In this document: positions 1 through 7,844 of the stretch, piece by piece
Layout of the letters: each line of letters begins with the position of its first letter
Numbering within the stretch: the first letter of the stretch is position 1
DNA from: Streptomyces sp.
Lineage (GTDB): Bacteria > Actinomycetota > Actinomycetes > Streptomycetales > Streptomycetaceae
NCBI RefSeq assembly: GCF_019510245.1
Contig: NZ_JAEKKT010000144.1
Coordinates: forward strand, 1 to 64,000
Direction of reading: 5' to 3'
Length of the DNA: 64,000 bases
Program-made: the position numbers and the translations under genes
The notes under the pieces: model-generated
The model's input: the letters and a program-made list of their open reading frames with translations, nothing else
Database searches by the model: none
Told to the model about the DNA's origin: nothing

Positions 1-233
1 AACGAGCCGGGGGTGCACGGGATTCAGCTCGGACACGTACGTGACCAGGCATGAGCGAGCTTCTCCCTCATTGCACGTCCGGCACTGCAGTCGGGCAACT
101 CGGCGATGCCCCGGTCCCGGCCGCATGCCACGGACCGCGTCCGACCGTCCCCGCGTGCGCGTCGGCGGCCGCCGGAGGTGACGACATGTTCCATCGCCCG
201 GGCGCGCGTTTCACCGCGCCCACCAGCTTCGCT
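1..233. other. Left edge, no gene recognised
   Basis: I see no convincing coding region here. The frames open across it continue as antisense shadows of the MFS gene that ends at 234. The only structure I noticed is a perfect 10-bp palindrome, CACGTACGTG, at 34-43, whose role is unknown. Confidence 0.5.
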
Positions 234-1565
234 TCAGGCCTCGGCGGCCGCCTCCGCCTCGGCCGTGAGGCGGCCGCGGCCGGACGCGGATCCGGCACTC
301 GGGGTCGCCCGCCATGCCGGCACGGTGTGCGGGAACTTGACGCGGAGCGCCCAGGCGGCGAGCGCCGCGGCCAGGACGATGCAGGCGGCGAGGAGCAGAG
401 CCTGGTGGTAGCCGTGGTGCAGGAGCGGAGTCGCCGCCAGTGGCCCGAGGATCTGGCCGACCGAGTACCCGGCGGTCAGCAGGGCGACGGCACGCGGGAA
501 CCGCAGATGCGTCCCCGCCCCCAGGGCCAGGGTGCTCACGCCGATGAAGGTGGAGCCGAACAGCACCGCGGAGATCAGCGCGGGCGCCACTCCCCCCACC
601 AGCGCGGGCAGGGCGATGCCCGCGGCCTGGACGCCGAGGGCGGTGAGCAGCAGGTCCGGCCGAGACCAGCGGCGCCCCAGGCCGGCCCACAGGGCGGCGG
701 AGGGGATGGCCGCCACGCCCACCAGCACCCACGCGCCGCTGCCTATCCAACCGGGCGAGCTCTGGTTGATGGCCGCGACGAGGAAGGTGCCGGCGATGAT
801 GTAGCCGATCCCCTCCAGCGTGTAGGACGCGAACAAGCAAGCGAACCAGCGGTGGGTCCCCGGCCCGGTCGACCCGGCGCGAGGTGCCGGTGCCGACGGC
901 GCCGGTCGGGGAGCCGGCTCGGGACGCAGTCCCCAGGCGCCGGCGGTGAGCACCACGGCCAGCGCCGCCGACGCCCACCACGCGGCCTGCCAGTTGCCGA
1001 CCGTGCGCAGCACGAGGACGAGGGCGCCGGACAGCGCGATACCCGCCCCGACTCCGCCGAAGGCCCAGCCGGGCAGGTGGGCCGGGTGCTCGCGCAGATG
1101 GCTGAGCAGGGAACTGGCGGCGATCACGAAGATCGTCGCGCTGAAGGCTCCCGCACCGAGGCGCAGCAGCAGCCACACGGTGGTGCTGTGCGTGAGTGCC
1201 ATGCCGGCCAGCGTCGCGACCAGTGCCAGCAGAGAGCCGCGCAGTACCGCCGGGGAGCGCACCAGCCGGGGGACGAAGGTGCCGGCCAGCGCTCCGATCA
1301 AGTAGCCCACGTAGTTCGCGGTCGCCAGGTCGGCTCCGGCGCCGGCCGACAGTCCGGCCTGCGCGTGCATCAGCGGAAGGATGGGGGTGTAGACGAAGCG
1401 GCCGACACCCATACCCGTCGCCAGAGCGGCCGCGGCCTGCAGGACGTGCACCCACGGTGACCGCGCTACGCCTCTCGCGGCTGACGCCGTGTCCCGCGGG
1501 GGTACGGTGACCGCGTCGCGGCCGGTGCCGGGAATCGTGGAGCCGGTGTTTCGCCTGCGTGCCAT
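234..1565 (-). CDS. YbfB/YjiJ-type MFS transporter
   Basis: A predicted inner-membrane major facilitator of about 443 aa with roughly 12 hydrophobic segments. The first segment carries the GMGVGRFVYTPILP signature typical of YbfB/YjiJ-type carriers, and the chain ends in a short basic tail. The substrate is unknown; efflux is the usual guess for this family. It is divergent from a TetR-type regulator at 1733, the classic arrangement of a drug or metabolite exporter with its repressor, so the 167-bp gap is the likely control region. I chose the ATG at 1565. The frame stays open further upstream to 1658, but that extension is not hydrophobic and would run further into the shared promoter region. 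No strong Shine-Dalgarno sequence is visible, so the start is uncertain. Confidence 0.8.
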   Translation of the reverse strand: MARRRNTGSTIPGTGRDAVTVPPRDTASAARGVARSPWVHVLQAAAALATGMGVGRFVYTPILPLMHAQAGLSAGAGADLATANYVGYLIGALAGTFVPRLVRSPAVLRGSLLALVATLAGMALTHSTTVWLLLRLGAGAFSATIFVIAASSLLSHLREHPAHLPGWAFGGVGAGIALSGALVLVLRTVGNWQAAWWASAALAVVLTAGAWGLRPEPAPRPAPSAPAPRAGSTGPGTHRWFACLFASYTLEGIGYIIAGTFLVAAINQSSPGWIGSGAWVLVGVAAIPSAALWAGLGRRWSRPDLLLTALGVQAAGIALPALVGGVAPALISAVLFGSTFIGVSTLALGAGTHLRFPRAVALLTAGYSVGQILGPLAATPLLHHGYHQALLLAACIVLAAALAAWALRVKFPHTVPAWRATPSAGSASGRGRLTAEAEAAAEA

Positions 1566-1700
1566 ACAGACAGGCTGCGCACGTCGGCCGGGCGAAATCC
1601 ACGACCCGTTTCCTCGCTGCTGCGAACCCCGGCCTCCCACCGGCGAGGACGGTCCCATGGGCGGCGGGCGCGGGCGGACGGCCGCTGCCGACGGCTCCGC

Positions 1701-1732
1701 GCAAGATAGTCGGTCGGTCGTATACTTTCGCC
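1701..1732 (+). promoter_or_regulatory. Probable leaderless promoter and operator of the TetR gene
   Basis: TATACT at 1721-1726 is a good -10 hexamer and lies six bases before the ATG at 1733. Transcription would then begin at about the start codon, and no ribosome-binding site is visible. Just upstream, CGGT is repeated in tandem (CGGTCGGTCG, 1711-1720), overlapping where the regulator or polymerase would sit. No good -35 hexamer is visible. The site is shared with the divergent MFS gene. Confidence 0.45.
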
Positions 1733-2350
1733 ATGGGACGGACGAGTGATGCCAAGGACAAGATCCTCACCGCCGCTCGTTCGCTGATCGAACAGCGGGG
1801 GTACTCGGCTCTGGGCGTCGCCGAGATCTGCAAGACGGCCGACGTGCCCAAGGGCAGTTTCTACTACTTCTTCGAGTCCAAGGAATCCCTGGCGCTCGCC
1901 GTGATCGACCAGCACTGGGCCGACGAGCGGCGCGAGTGGGAGTCCGCGCTGAACGGCGACGCCGAGCCCCTGCAGCGGCTCCGGCAGCTCTTCGAGTCCA
2001 TGGAGACGCAGCAGCGTGCCGGTCAGGACGGCTGCGGATCGGTCCTCGGGTGCATGTTCGGGAATCTCTCCCTGGAGATGAGCAATCAGGCCGATGCCGT
2101 GCGCCGACGCCTGCAGGAGATCTTCGAGACCCAGGTGGAACTGGTCGCCGCGGTCGTGGCCGAGGCCCAGCAGCGGGGAGAGGTCAGCGTGCCGGACGCC
2201 CGCGCCGTCGCGAGGTCCATGGTGGCGCTGACCGAGGGCCAGGTGCTGTTCGCAAAGCTGCACAACGACCCCGCTCAGCTCGGGACGCTCTGGCCGAACT
2301 GCCGCGCCCTGCTGGGCGTGCGGGATCAGCAGGTTCCGGCGCACGCCTGA
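1733..2350 (+). CDS. TetR/AcrR family transcriptional regulator
   Basis: A 205-aa TetR-type repressor. The N-terminal helix-turn-helix domain covers about residues 8-55 and includes the signature ending KGSFYYFFESKESL. The C-terminal ligand domain contains GCMFGNLSLEMS, resembling the GC-x-GNL motif of LmrA/YxaF-type regulators. It is divergent from the MFS transporter at 234-1565 and probably represses both genes by binding the shared gap. The ATG follows a -10 hexamer closely and has no ribosome-binding site, which suggests a leaderless transcript. The open frame extends upstream to 1559, but that extension is low-complexity and would cover the promoter, so I excluded it. Confidence 0.9.
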   Translation: MGRTSDAKDKILTAARSLIEQRGYSALGVAEICKTADVPKGSFYYFFESKESLALAVIDQHWADERREWESALNGDAEPLQRLRQLFESMETQQRAGQDGCGSVLGCMFGNLSLEMSNQADAVRRRLQEIFETQVELVAAVVAEAQQRGEVSVPDARAVARSMVALTEGQVLFAKLHNDPAQLGTLWPNCRALLGVRDQQVPAHA

Positions 2351-2583
2351 CTCGGCCGACGGGCGTTCACGCCCCGGAAGAGCGCGCGCACGACCACGCG
2401 CCGCCCACCACCTCGCCCTCGCCGGGCTCCGGCAGACGTAGGCAGGTGTGTGACACGTATGAGGTGCTCCGGAGCGTCACCGGAGACACGTGTGTCGGCA
2501 GCCGAAGCCGTCTCTTCCTCGCGATCACTCCGTCCCGGAATTGAGCCATCCTTCATCCGTCACCTGTTTGACCGGTGACGACT

Positions 2584-2596
2584 ACTGTGGAACAGT
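2584..2596. promoter_or_regulatory. Inverted repeat upstream of the Tat hydrolase gene
   Basis: ACTGT-gga-ACAGT is a perfect 5-bp inverted repeat 41 bases before the GTG start at 2638. A TTGACC at 2568-2573 could be a -35 element, though I see no matching -10. It may be a repressor site; no regulator is adjacent except the TetR gene upstream. Confidence 0.3.
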
Positions 2597-2637
2597 CATC
2601 GCACACTGGTGACACGTACTGATGACGGAGGCTCCTC

Positions 2638-3705
2638 GTGATCAACAGGCGTACCTTCAACAAGGCCGCGGGCGTCGGCACGGGCGCGGCCGCGGCCTCA
2701 CTGGCCGGGTTCCGGCCGGACGCGGAGGCCTCGCCCGGCCGCCTTCACCGGCAACCGACCCCTGCACCGACGGTGCCCGCCGTGACCCCCGGCACGCACA
2801 CCTCCTTCGCCCGGCTGAAGCAGGTCAAGGCCGGTGTGCTGGACGTCGGTTACGCCGAGGACGGCCCCAGGCACGGCCCCGTCGTCATCTGCCTGCACGG
2901 CTGGCCCTACGACATCCACAGTTACGTCGACGTCGCCCCGCTGCTCGCGGCGCAGGGCTACCGGGTCATCGTCCCGTACCTCCGCGGCCACGGCACGACG
3001 CGCTTCCTCTCCGACCGTACGTTCCGCAACGCCCAGCAGTCGGCGGTCGCCCTGGACATCGTCGCCCTCATGGACACCCTCGAGATCGACACGGCGCTGC
3101 TCGCCGGTTTCGACTGGGGCTCGCGCACCGCCGACATCATCGCGGCCCTGTGGCCCGAACGCGTCAAGGGGCTGGTGTCGGTGAGCGGATACCTCATCAC
3201 CGACGTCGAGGCACAGAAGAAGCCCCTGCCGCCCAAGGCCGAACACACGTGGTGGTACCAGTACTACTTCGCCACCGAGCGGGGCCGCCTCGCCATGGAG
3301 GACAGGACCGACCGGCACGACCTCGCTCGGCTCGTCTGGGACACCGTCTCCCCCACCTGGCACTTCGACGACGCGACCTTCGAGCGCACGGCCACCGCGT
3401 TCGAGAACCCCGACTACGCGGCCATCGTGATCCACAACTACCGCTGGCGGCTCGGGCTCGCCGACGGCGAACGCCGCTACGACCGCTATGAGAAGCGGCT
3501 CGCCACCCGGCCGGTCATCGAGGTGCCGACCATCACCCTGGACCCCGAGCGCGACCCGTTCACCGCGCCTGGCGACGGAGCTTCGTACCGCGACCGCTTC
3601 ACGGGCGCGTACGCCCATCGCACGCTGACCGGCATCGGCCACAACCTGCCGCAGGAGGCACCGACCGCCTTCGCCCAGGCGGTCGTCGACGTGGACCACT
3701 TCTGA
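2638..3705 (+). CDS. Tat-exported alpha/beta hydrolase, epoxide hydrolase/dehalogenase-like
   Basis: A 355-aa alpha/beta hydrolase with a twin-arginine signal (RRTFNK at residues 4-9, followed by an alanine-rich hydrophobic stretch), so it is probably secreted folded. The fold motifs are present: HGWP at about 87-90 (oxyanion region), the nucleophile elbow GFDWGSR with Asp159, and a late catalytic His in GIGHNLP near residue 335. An aspartate nucleophile in a D-W-G context is typical of epoxide hydrolases and haloalkane dehalogenases rather than Ser esterases. The GTG start lies downstream of GGAGGCTCC. The gene stands alone, about 290 bp after the TetR gene. The substrate cannot be read from sequence. 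Confidence 0.85.
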   Translation: MINRRTFNKAAGVGTGAAAASLAGFRPDAEASPGRLHRQPTPAPTVPAVTPGTHTSFARLKQVKAGVLDVGYAEDGPRHGPVVICLHGWPYDIHSYVDVAPLLAAQGYRVIVPYLRGHGTTRFLSDRTFRNAQQSAVALDIVALMDTLEIDTALLAGFDWGSRTADIIAALWPERVKGLVSVSGYLITDVEAQKKPLPPKAEHTWWYQYYFATERGRLAMEDRTDRHDLARLVWDTVSPTWHFDDATFERTATAFENPDYAAIVIHNYRWRLGLADGERRYDRYEKRLATRPVIEVPTITLDPERDPFTAPGDGASYRDRFTGAYAHRTLTGIGHNLPQEAPTAFAQAVVDVDHF

Positions 3706-4007
3706 CTTCCGAGACCGGGCAACCGGACTCGTCCCACAGGACGCGCCTGCGGAGACTTCCACCGTCCGCGGACGGCCCTCAGCCACTGCCGGTCGTAGGC
3801 CGCGAAGGGGTTCAGTGCGCAGTGCGCGCAGGTCCGCACGGAAGTCAGCGGACAGGCCCGCGCCGGCCACTGTGGTCGACGACGTCGCCGGACGGGGGCC
3901 CTGAAGTGCACACCGGGAGCGGCCTGACAAGGGCGGCCCCACCCCGCCCGGCCGGGCGGGGGCCGCGGTACTTGCCGCCGCCGAGAGTCACCCGCCAAAA
4001 TGGTGAC
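3706..4007. other. 302-bp gap with a perfect 20-bp GC palindrome
   Basis: No gene is seen between the hydrolase and the CGNR protein. The notable feature is CCCCGCCCGG/CCGGGCGGGG at 3942-3961, a perfect palindrome able to form a strong hairpin 46 bases before the CGNR start. It could terminate the hydrolase transcript or act in the leader of the next gene. Confidence 0.4.
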
Positions 4008-4571
4008 GTGAATTACGAGCATGCTTTCGTCTGCGGCAACCCGGCCCTCGACTTCGCCGCGACACTGCGCGCCCGGCGCACGGTGCGCTTCGAGATGTTC
4101 GCCACGCCGGACCGACTGGAGGCCTGGTTCATCGAGTCCGGGCTCGTCGACACGATCGCACCCGCCGCCGAGGCCGACGTCGAACAGGCCAAGGAGGTGC
4201 GGGAGGCGATCTACGCGCTGGTGCGGGCACGCCACGCCGGGCAGGAGTACGACGAGGAAGCGCTGAGCCGGCTGAACGAGGCCGCGCGCAGGCCTTCCGC
4301 CACACCGCAGCTCAGCCAGGCCGGGCGCCGGACCGAGGCGACCGCCGAACAGGCCCTGGCCACCGTCGCCCGGCAGGCCGTGGAGTTGCTCAGCGGTCCG
4401 GACGTGCCCCTGATGAAGGAGTGCGGCAACCCCGAGTGCACCCGCATCTACATCGACCGCTCCCGGGGGATGCGCCGCCAGTGGTGCGGCATGGAGTCCT
4501 GCGGCAACAAGTTCAAGGCCGCCGCCTACCGTGCCCGCAAGAAGAGCGCGCCGCAGGCCTCCGACGGCTGA
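4008..4571 (+). CDS. CGNR zinc-finger/ABATE-type protein
   Basis: A 187-aa protein with the two-part architecture common in actinobacteria: an N-terminal ABATE-like domain (starting FVCGNPALDFAATL, residues 7-20) and a C-terminal CGNR zinc finger. The cysteines sit at about 139, 144, 160 and 165 (CGNPEC, then CGMESCGN). The last cysteine pair leads into the CGNK variant of the CGNR motif and a basic tail, suggesting nucleic acid binding. These proteins are thought to act as transcriptional regulators responding to small molecules. The GTG at 4008 was chosen because the family begins just before the CGN motif; the upstream open frame is non-conserved. It appears monocistronic, with a terminator-like hairpin 80 bp downstream. 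Confidence 0.85.
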   Translation: MNYEHAFVCGNPALDFAATLRARRTVRFEMFATPDRLEAWFIESGLVDTIAPAAEADVEQAKEVREAIYALVRARHAGQEYDEEALSRLNEAARRPSATPQLSQAGRRTEATAEQALATVARQAVELLSGPDVPLMKECGNPECTRIYIDRSRGMRRQWCGMESCGNKFKAAAYRARKKSAPQASDG

Positions 4572-4650
4572 ACGGCGGCAGTACGAGGGCCCGCTTCGTG
4601 GCCCGTGCCGGACTCGCCCGGGCCCAGCACTCCGCGACGCGCGCTTCTCC

Positions 4651-4685
4651 CCGTCCTTCCGGGCCCTCTGCTGCGGGAAGGACGG
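4651..4685 (+). terminator. Terminator-like hairpin after the CGNR gene
   Basis: A perfect 10-bp stem, CCGTCCTTCC (4651-4660) with GGAAGGACGG (4676-4685), separated by a 15-base loop. There is no U-tract, as is usual in streptomycetes. Confidence 0.6.
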
Positions 4686-4784
4686 CCGACACTGGAAGCG
4701 ATGATCGGCCGACCGCCCGGTAGGGCGCCCCGCACGGGTCTGGATAGCATGCGCAGCGTCATCGATGAGAGGGAGTGAACGGTT

Positions 4785-5333
4785 GTGACCAGCCGACCAG
4801 CCTCCTCGCTCCGGTCGCGGTACGTCGAACAGGCCGCGTCGGACCTTGAGGAAAATCGCCGACGGCAGCGGGAACTGACCGAGAAAATCGCGGTGTTGCA
4901 GCAGGAGGAAGCCCTGTTGACCGACATCCTGTCTCTCGCCGAGCGGTACGAAGGCCTGCCGGACGCGTCACGACCGCCCGCCACGCTACAGAGCGAGTCG
5001 GTGCCCGGCCAGGGAAGGCATGTGAGCGGCCGTCAGGGCAGGGGGACGACAAGGCCGGGCGCGGAGGAGAAGCCGCGCCATCCCCTGCTCGGGGACGTCC
5101 TGCTGGATCTGCTGCGCGGCCACGACGAACCGCGTCTGGCGAAGGAGATCCGGGACGAGCTCCTGGAGAAGCACCCGGACCGGACTCCGACACCCCAGGT
5201 GGTACGGAACACGCTGGAGTCGCTGGTCGCCAAGGGGCGCGTCCGCCGGACCCGGCAGCGGCGCTCGGTGCTGTACACGCCTCGCGAGCCCGAAGAGCAC
5301 GTCCCCGCCGAGACAGGTGCCGTCGCCGGCTGA
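4785..5333 (+). CDS. Hypothetical coiled-coil protein with C-terminal winged helix
   Basis: A 182-aa protein of unrecognised family. Residues 12-50 are charged, heptad-like and probably coiled coil (DLEENRRRQRELTEKIAVLQ). A polar linker follows, and the last 80 residues look like a winged helix: a helix around LLGDVLLDLLRG, then TPQVVRNTLESLVAKGRVRR followed by a beta wing (RRSVLYTP). The likely role is a DNA-binding regulator that dimerises through the coiled coil, but no function is established. The GTG start is preceded by GAGGGAGTG at a suitable distance. It ends 73 bp before the MarR gene, separated by an AT-rich dyad. Confidence 0.7.
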   Translation: MTSRPASSLRSRYVEQAASDLEENRRRQRELTEKIAVLQQEEALLTDILSLAERYEGLPDASRPPATLQSESVPGQGRHVSGRQGRGTTRPGAEEKPRHPLLGDVLLDLLRGHDEPRLAKEIRDELLEKHPDRTPTPQVVRNTLESLVAKGRVRRTRQRRSVLYTPREPEEHVPAETGAVAG

Positions 5334-5336
5334 TTC

Positions 5337-5367
5337 CACGGTAAGGAAATATATTTAATTTACCGTG
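5337..5367. promoter_or_regulatory. AT-rich dyad, probable MarR operator
   Basis: CACGGTAA (5337-5344) and TTACCGTG (5360-5367) form perfect 8-bp arms around an almost pure A/T centre that contains the palindrome AAATATATTT (5347-5356). Such low GC is exceptional here. The site lies 40 bases before the MarR start, as expected for an autoregulatory operator. Its right half, AATTTAC, recurs upstream of the SnoaL-like gene. Confidence 0.6.
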
Positions 5368-5406
5368 CAATAACTGGGTCGCGGCGAATGGATTTAGACT
5401 GCGCCC

Positions 5407-5862
5407 ATGGCAGACGTGACGGCTCTCAAGCCCCTCAACCCCGACGAGGAGGCGTTCCTGCGCGCCCTGGGCAGAGTGATGACGCTCCTGCCCCGAGTCG
5501 TCGACGCGGACATGCTCGAGGGACATTCGATCACCAGCACCGAGTACACAGTCCTGGTACACCTCTCCGAAGTGCCGCACAACCAGATGCGGATGAGCGA
5601 GCTCGCCAACATGTGCGGGCTGTCGCTGAGCGGCATGACCAGAGTGGTGAACCGGTTGGAGTCGCAGTCGTTGGTGACCCGGCAGAAGGCGCCGGACGAC
5701 GGGAGGGCGTGGCTGGCCGTCCTCACCGGCGCCGGATGGACCCAGCTGAGGCAGGCATGGCCCACCAACCTCGCGAGCGTGCGACGTCATGTCTTCTCAC
5801 GCCTGGAAGGCTGCGACATCGCCGCTGCCGCGGAGGTGCTGGACCGCATAGCGCCGAACTGA
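5407..5862 (+). CDS. MarR family transcriptional regulator
   Basis: A 151-aa MarR protein. The core contains the recognition region MSELANMCGLSLSGMTRVVN followed by RLESQSLVTR and the wing KAPDDGRAWLAVLT, with the conserved D-G-R. It should bind palindromic DNA as a dimer and be released by a phenolic or similar ligand. An AT-rich dyad directly upstream is the likely autoregulatory operator, and TTTAGACT just before the start could hold a -10. It converges on the SnoaL-like gene across a shared terminator. A similar half-site in the SnoaL promoter suggests that gene as a target. Confidence 0.9.
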   Translation: MADVTALKPLNPDEEAFLRALGRVMTLLPRVVDADMLEGHSITSTEYTVLVHLSEVPHNQMRMSELANMCGLSLSGMTRVVNRLESQSLVTRQKAPDDGRAWLAVLTGAGWTQLRQAWPTNLASVRRHVFSRLEGCDIAAAAEVLDRIAPN

Positions 5863-5868
5863 CGGTCG

Positions 5869-5901
5869 GCACCTCGACCGGCGCTCGGCCGGCCGAGGTG
5901 C
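5869..5901. terminator. Bidirectional terminator between MarR and SnoaL-like genes
   Basis: GCACCTCG-A-CCGGC, a five-base loop, then GCCGG-C-CGAGGTGC: a 14-bp stem with one A/C mismatch, placed exactly between two converging genes. Confidence 0.75.
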
Positions 5902-5909
5902 GGCGCCGG

Positions 5910-6500
5910 TCACCCGGCGGGGCGGTCCCCGTCATTCGGCGCGGTCGCCGTCGCACCGGCCGCCCGAGCCGCCCTGGACGCGACTTCGGCCGCAGCCCGA
6001 GAGGCCCGCCCGGTGACCTTCCAGGCGAGCATGCTCATTCCCGCTGCCGGCGTGGGAGGAAAGACCCCCAGCTGACCGAGCATCGTGACGTCGTCGCGTA
6101 CCGCCTCGTGCCGGATCACCTTGCCGTTGCGCAGGGAGAGCACATGGATCTGCTCGAAGTCGATCTCCCGGCCCGTGGGCGGCACCACTTGGTCCACGGC
6201 ACCGTCCTTGAACAGGACGAAGGCGCCGCTGTGACGGCCCTGCATGCGCAGCCGGACCCACACCTGATCGTCGTTGTGGATCGTCTCCAGGAAGGGCAGC
6301 CGCAGGTCCTCGAACGCGGACCGCATCCACGCACTCGAGGCCAGCACACCCGCAGGGCCGGCGATACCGCACGCCGAAGGCGCGACGGAGGCTTCGCGGT
6401 TGCGGAATTCCTCGTGCACCACTCGGGCGGCCAGCGCGGGATCCCCTGTCTCGAGCACTTTGAAGAGCCCCGCGGCAAGGTCCGTGGCAGTCATTCCCAT
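5910..6500 (-). CDS. SnoaL-like polyketide cyclase/ester cyclase family protein
   Basis: A protein of about 196 aa. Its first 150 residues fit the small SnoaL/NTF2-like fold: an N-terminal helix (DLAAGLFKVLETGDPALAARVVHEEF), then strands including VWVRLRMQGRHSGAFVLF, and IHVLSLRNGKVIRHEAVRDD near the end of the fold. The last 40 residues are an alanine/arginine-rich tail of unknown role. The substrate is unknown; family members cyclise polyketides or are non-catalytic. The ATG at 6500 (alternative 6494) was chosen because the longer frame from 6566 would run through a dyad at 6530-6550 that looks like an operator. GGAGGGGG lies upstream, with a slightly long spacing. Regulation by the convergent MarR protein is plausible. 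Confidence 0.75.
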   Translation of the reverse strand: MGMTATDLAAGLFKVLETGDPALAARVVHEEFRNREASVAPSACGIAGPAGVLASSAWMRSAFEDLRLPFLETIHNDDQVWVRLRMQGRHSGAFVLFKDGAVDQVVPPTGREIDFEQIHVLSLRNGKVIRHEAVRDDVTMLGQLGVFPPTPAAGMSMLAWKVTGRASRAAAEVASRAARAAGATATAPNDGDRPAG

Positions 6501-6529
6501 GGCGTAGATGCCCCCTCCGGGTGTCCGCC

Positions 6530-6550
6530 AATTTACTTGACGCCGCAAGT
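6530..6550. promoter_or_regulatory. Candidate MarR-type operator upstream of the SnoaL-like gene
   Basis: ACTTG (6535-6539) and CAAGT (6546-6550) form an inverted repeat with a six-base spacer inside a locally AT-rich stretch. The flank AATTTAC (6530-6536) matches the right half of the dyad in front of the MarR gene at 5337-5367. Confidence 0.45.
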
Positions 6551-6649
6551 TTAACTGGACGGACACCTGCCTCGCCCCGACCGACCGGTTGGCACGTCAG
6601 CCGCCGCGCCTGCGACCAAGGCGCTCGACCCCTCCGGTCACCAGTGCGG

Positions 6650-6856
6650 TCACAACCCCAGATCCAACGCCAGGCACGAGAAGTGGTTCCAGGAGCCCTC
6701 GGGGTTGTAGGAGGCGATATCGGCACCACTCGGTGCGGCCTTCTTCTCCTCGACCATTTCATGGAAATGGACACGCTCCGGCAGCTTGCCGAACCTGGTC
6801 AGCCGTGCCGCTGCCGCCTCGTCCGTCGCTGACTCGTTTGCCACGGTGGCCTCCAT
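6650..6856 (-). CDS. Small protein, RFGxLPER family (68 aa)
   Basis: A 68-aa protein of unknown function. GAGG lies seven bases before its ATG, which is strong support for so short a gene. Its core, RFGKLPERVHFHEMVE (residues 21-36), matches RFGALPERIRPQDMVE in the 56-aa protein at 56738-56908, so the two are paralogs. The C-terminal half differs (YNPEGSWNHFSCLALDLGL) and contains one cysteine. There is no signal peptide and no membrane segment. It sits between the SnoaL-like gene and a broken acetyltransferase, and no neighbour suggests a job. A precursor peptide is conceivable, but no maturation enzyme is nearby. Confidence 0.65.
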   Translation of the reverse strand: MEATVANESATDEAAAARLTRFGKLPERVHFHEMVEEKKAAPSGADIASYNPEGSWNHFSCLALDLGL

Positions 6857-7147
6857 GTCGTCGCCTCGAACCGCGTCAACCGGCTCTGTGGCCACAAGGC
6901 TGCACCCGGAAGCGTCACCAGTCAAGGTGGTGACGACGTTGCCGACGACTCGGGCCGGGACTTGTCTCCTTGCATGTATGAGGCGGAAGCCCTCGGGGAG
7001 CGTCGTCCAGCCTGAGCTCTCCGGTACGCGACCCCTCGGGTGCCCCACACCCGGCGGACGCGGCCGCACCCGACGAGACACCGTGTGACGCACACCGCGG
7101 GAACCCGCCCGACCGCTTGGACAAAGCCTGACCTTCCCAGCGGTCCC

Positions 7148-7740
7148 GTGACCCGCAGCCTGATCAGCCGTGCCCTGGCGGCGCTCGGCTTCGGAGACGG
7201 CGACGTGGTCATGTTCCGCACCCGCATGTCCGCCATCGGCAACGTGGCCGGCGGACCGCAGACCGTCATCGGCGCCCTTCACGACGTCGTCGGACCGCGG
7301 GGAACACCCATGGTGACCTGCGGCCGGAACGACGCGCCCCCTATGACTTCGCCACCTGGCCACAGGACTGGCAGGACGCCCTGCGAGCCGAACATCCCGC
7401 CCACGGCGGCCGGGTCCCGCTGCTCGGCGCTCCCCTGGACACCATGACGCTGCTGCACCACGCCGAGGCGCTCGCCAAAACCCCCGGCAAACGGTTCGTG
7501 GACTACGAACAGCCCGTACTCGTGCGGGGCCGGCGGGTCTGGCGCCGCTTCCACGACATCGACTCGGAGAACAGGGCCTTGCCCGAAGGGAATGACCCGT
7601 TCGAAGTCATCGTCCGGGACATGCTCGCCGACGGAATCGGTCGGCAGGGCAGAGCGGGCGCTGCCGACAGCCATCTGTCCGAGGCCGCGGAAGTCGTCGA
7701 CTTCGCCATCACCTGGATCGAAGACAGACTGAGCAGGTAG
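7148..7740 (+). pseudogene. Broken aminoglycoside 3-N-acetyltransferase, AAC(3)-type
   Basis: Two frames together resemble the AAC(3) antibiotic acetyltransferases. The first, from the GTG at 7148, reads LISRALAALGFGDGDVVMFRTRMSAIG and continues to GRNDAPP. A one-base shift near the CCCCC run at about 7331-7335 moves the match to the frame reading YDFATWPQDWQDALRAEHP. That frame then jumps straight to GRVPLLGAPLDTMTLLHHAEALA and an intact C-terminus (VDFAITWIEDRLSR). Intact relatives are roughly 260-280 aa; this composite is about 197 codons, so around 70-80 central residues are missing. It is therefore probably non-functional. A translatable C-terminal piece remains at 7444-7740. Confidence 0.75.
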
Positions 7741-7821
7741 GCGCGCAGCCAGCACGCCACACTGGTCCACCCGGCGCAGAGGCGTTCCTCCGGTTCGACT
7801 CGGCGCAGGTCGCGCAGCACG

Positions 7822-7840
7822 CCCCGGCCGCTTCCCGGGG
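7822..7840. terminator. Small hairpin between the AAC(3) remnant and RidA
   Basis: CCCCGG (7822-7827) and CCGGGG (7835-7840) around a seven-base loop, just past the end of the ridA-like gene. Confidence 0.35.
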
Positions 7841-7844
7841 GGCT

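Noticed and set aside
51..1460. 469-aa plus-strand open frame
   Set aside because: Low-complexity Arg/Gly/Gln-rich shadow antisense to the MFS gene, without a ribosome-binding site or family resemblance.
7785..7800. GGTTCGACTC resembling a tRNA T-loop
   Set aside because: No acceptor stem, D-arm or anticodon arm can be folded around it.
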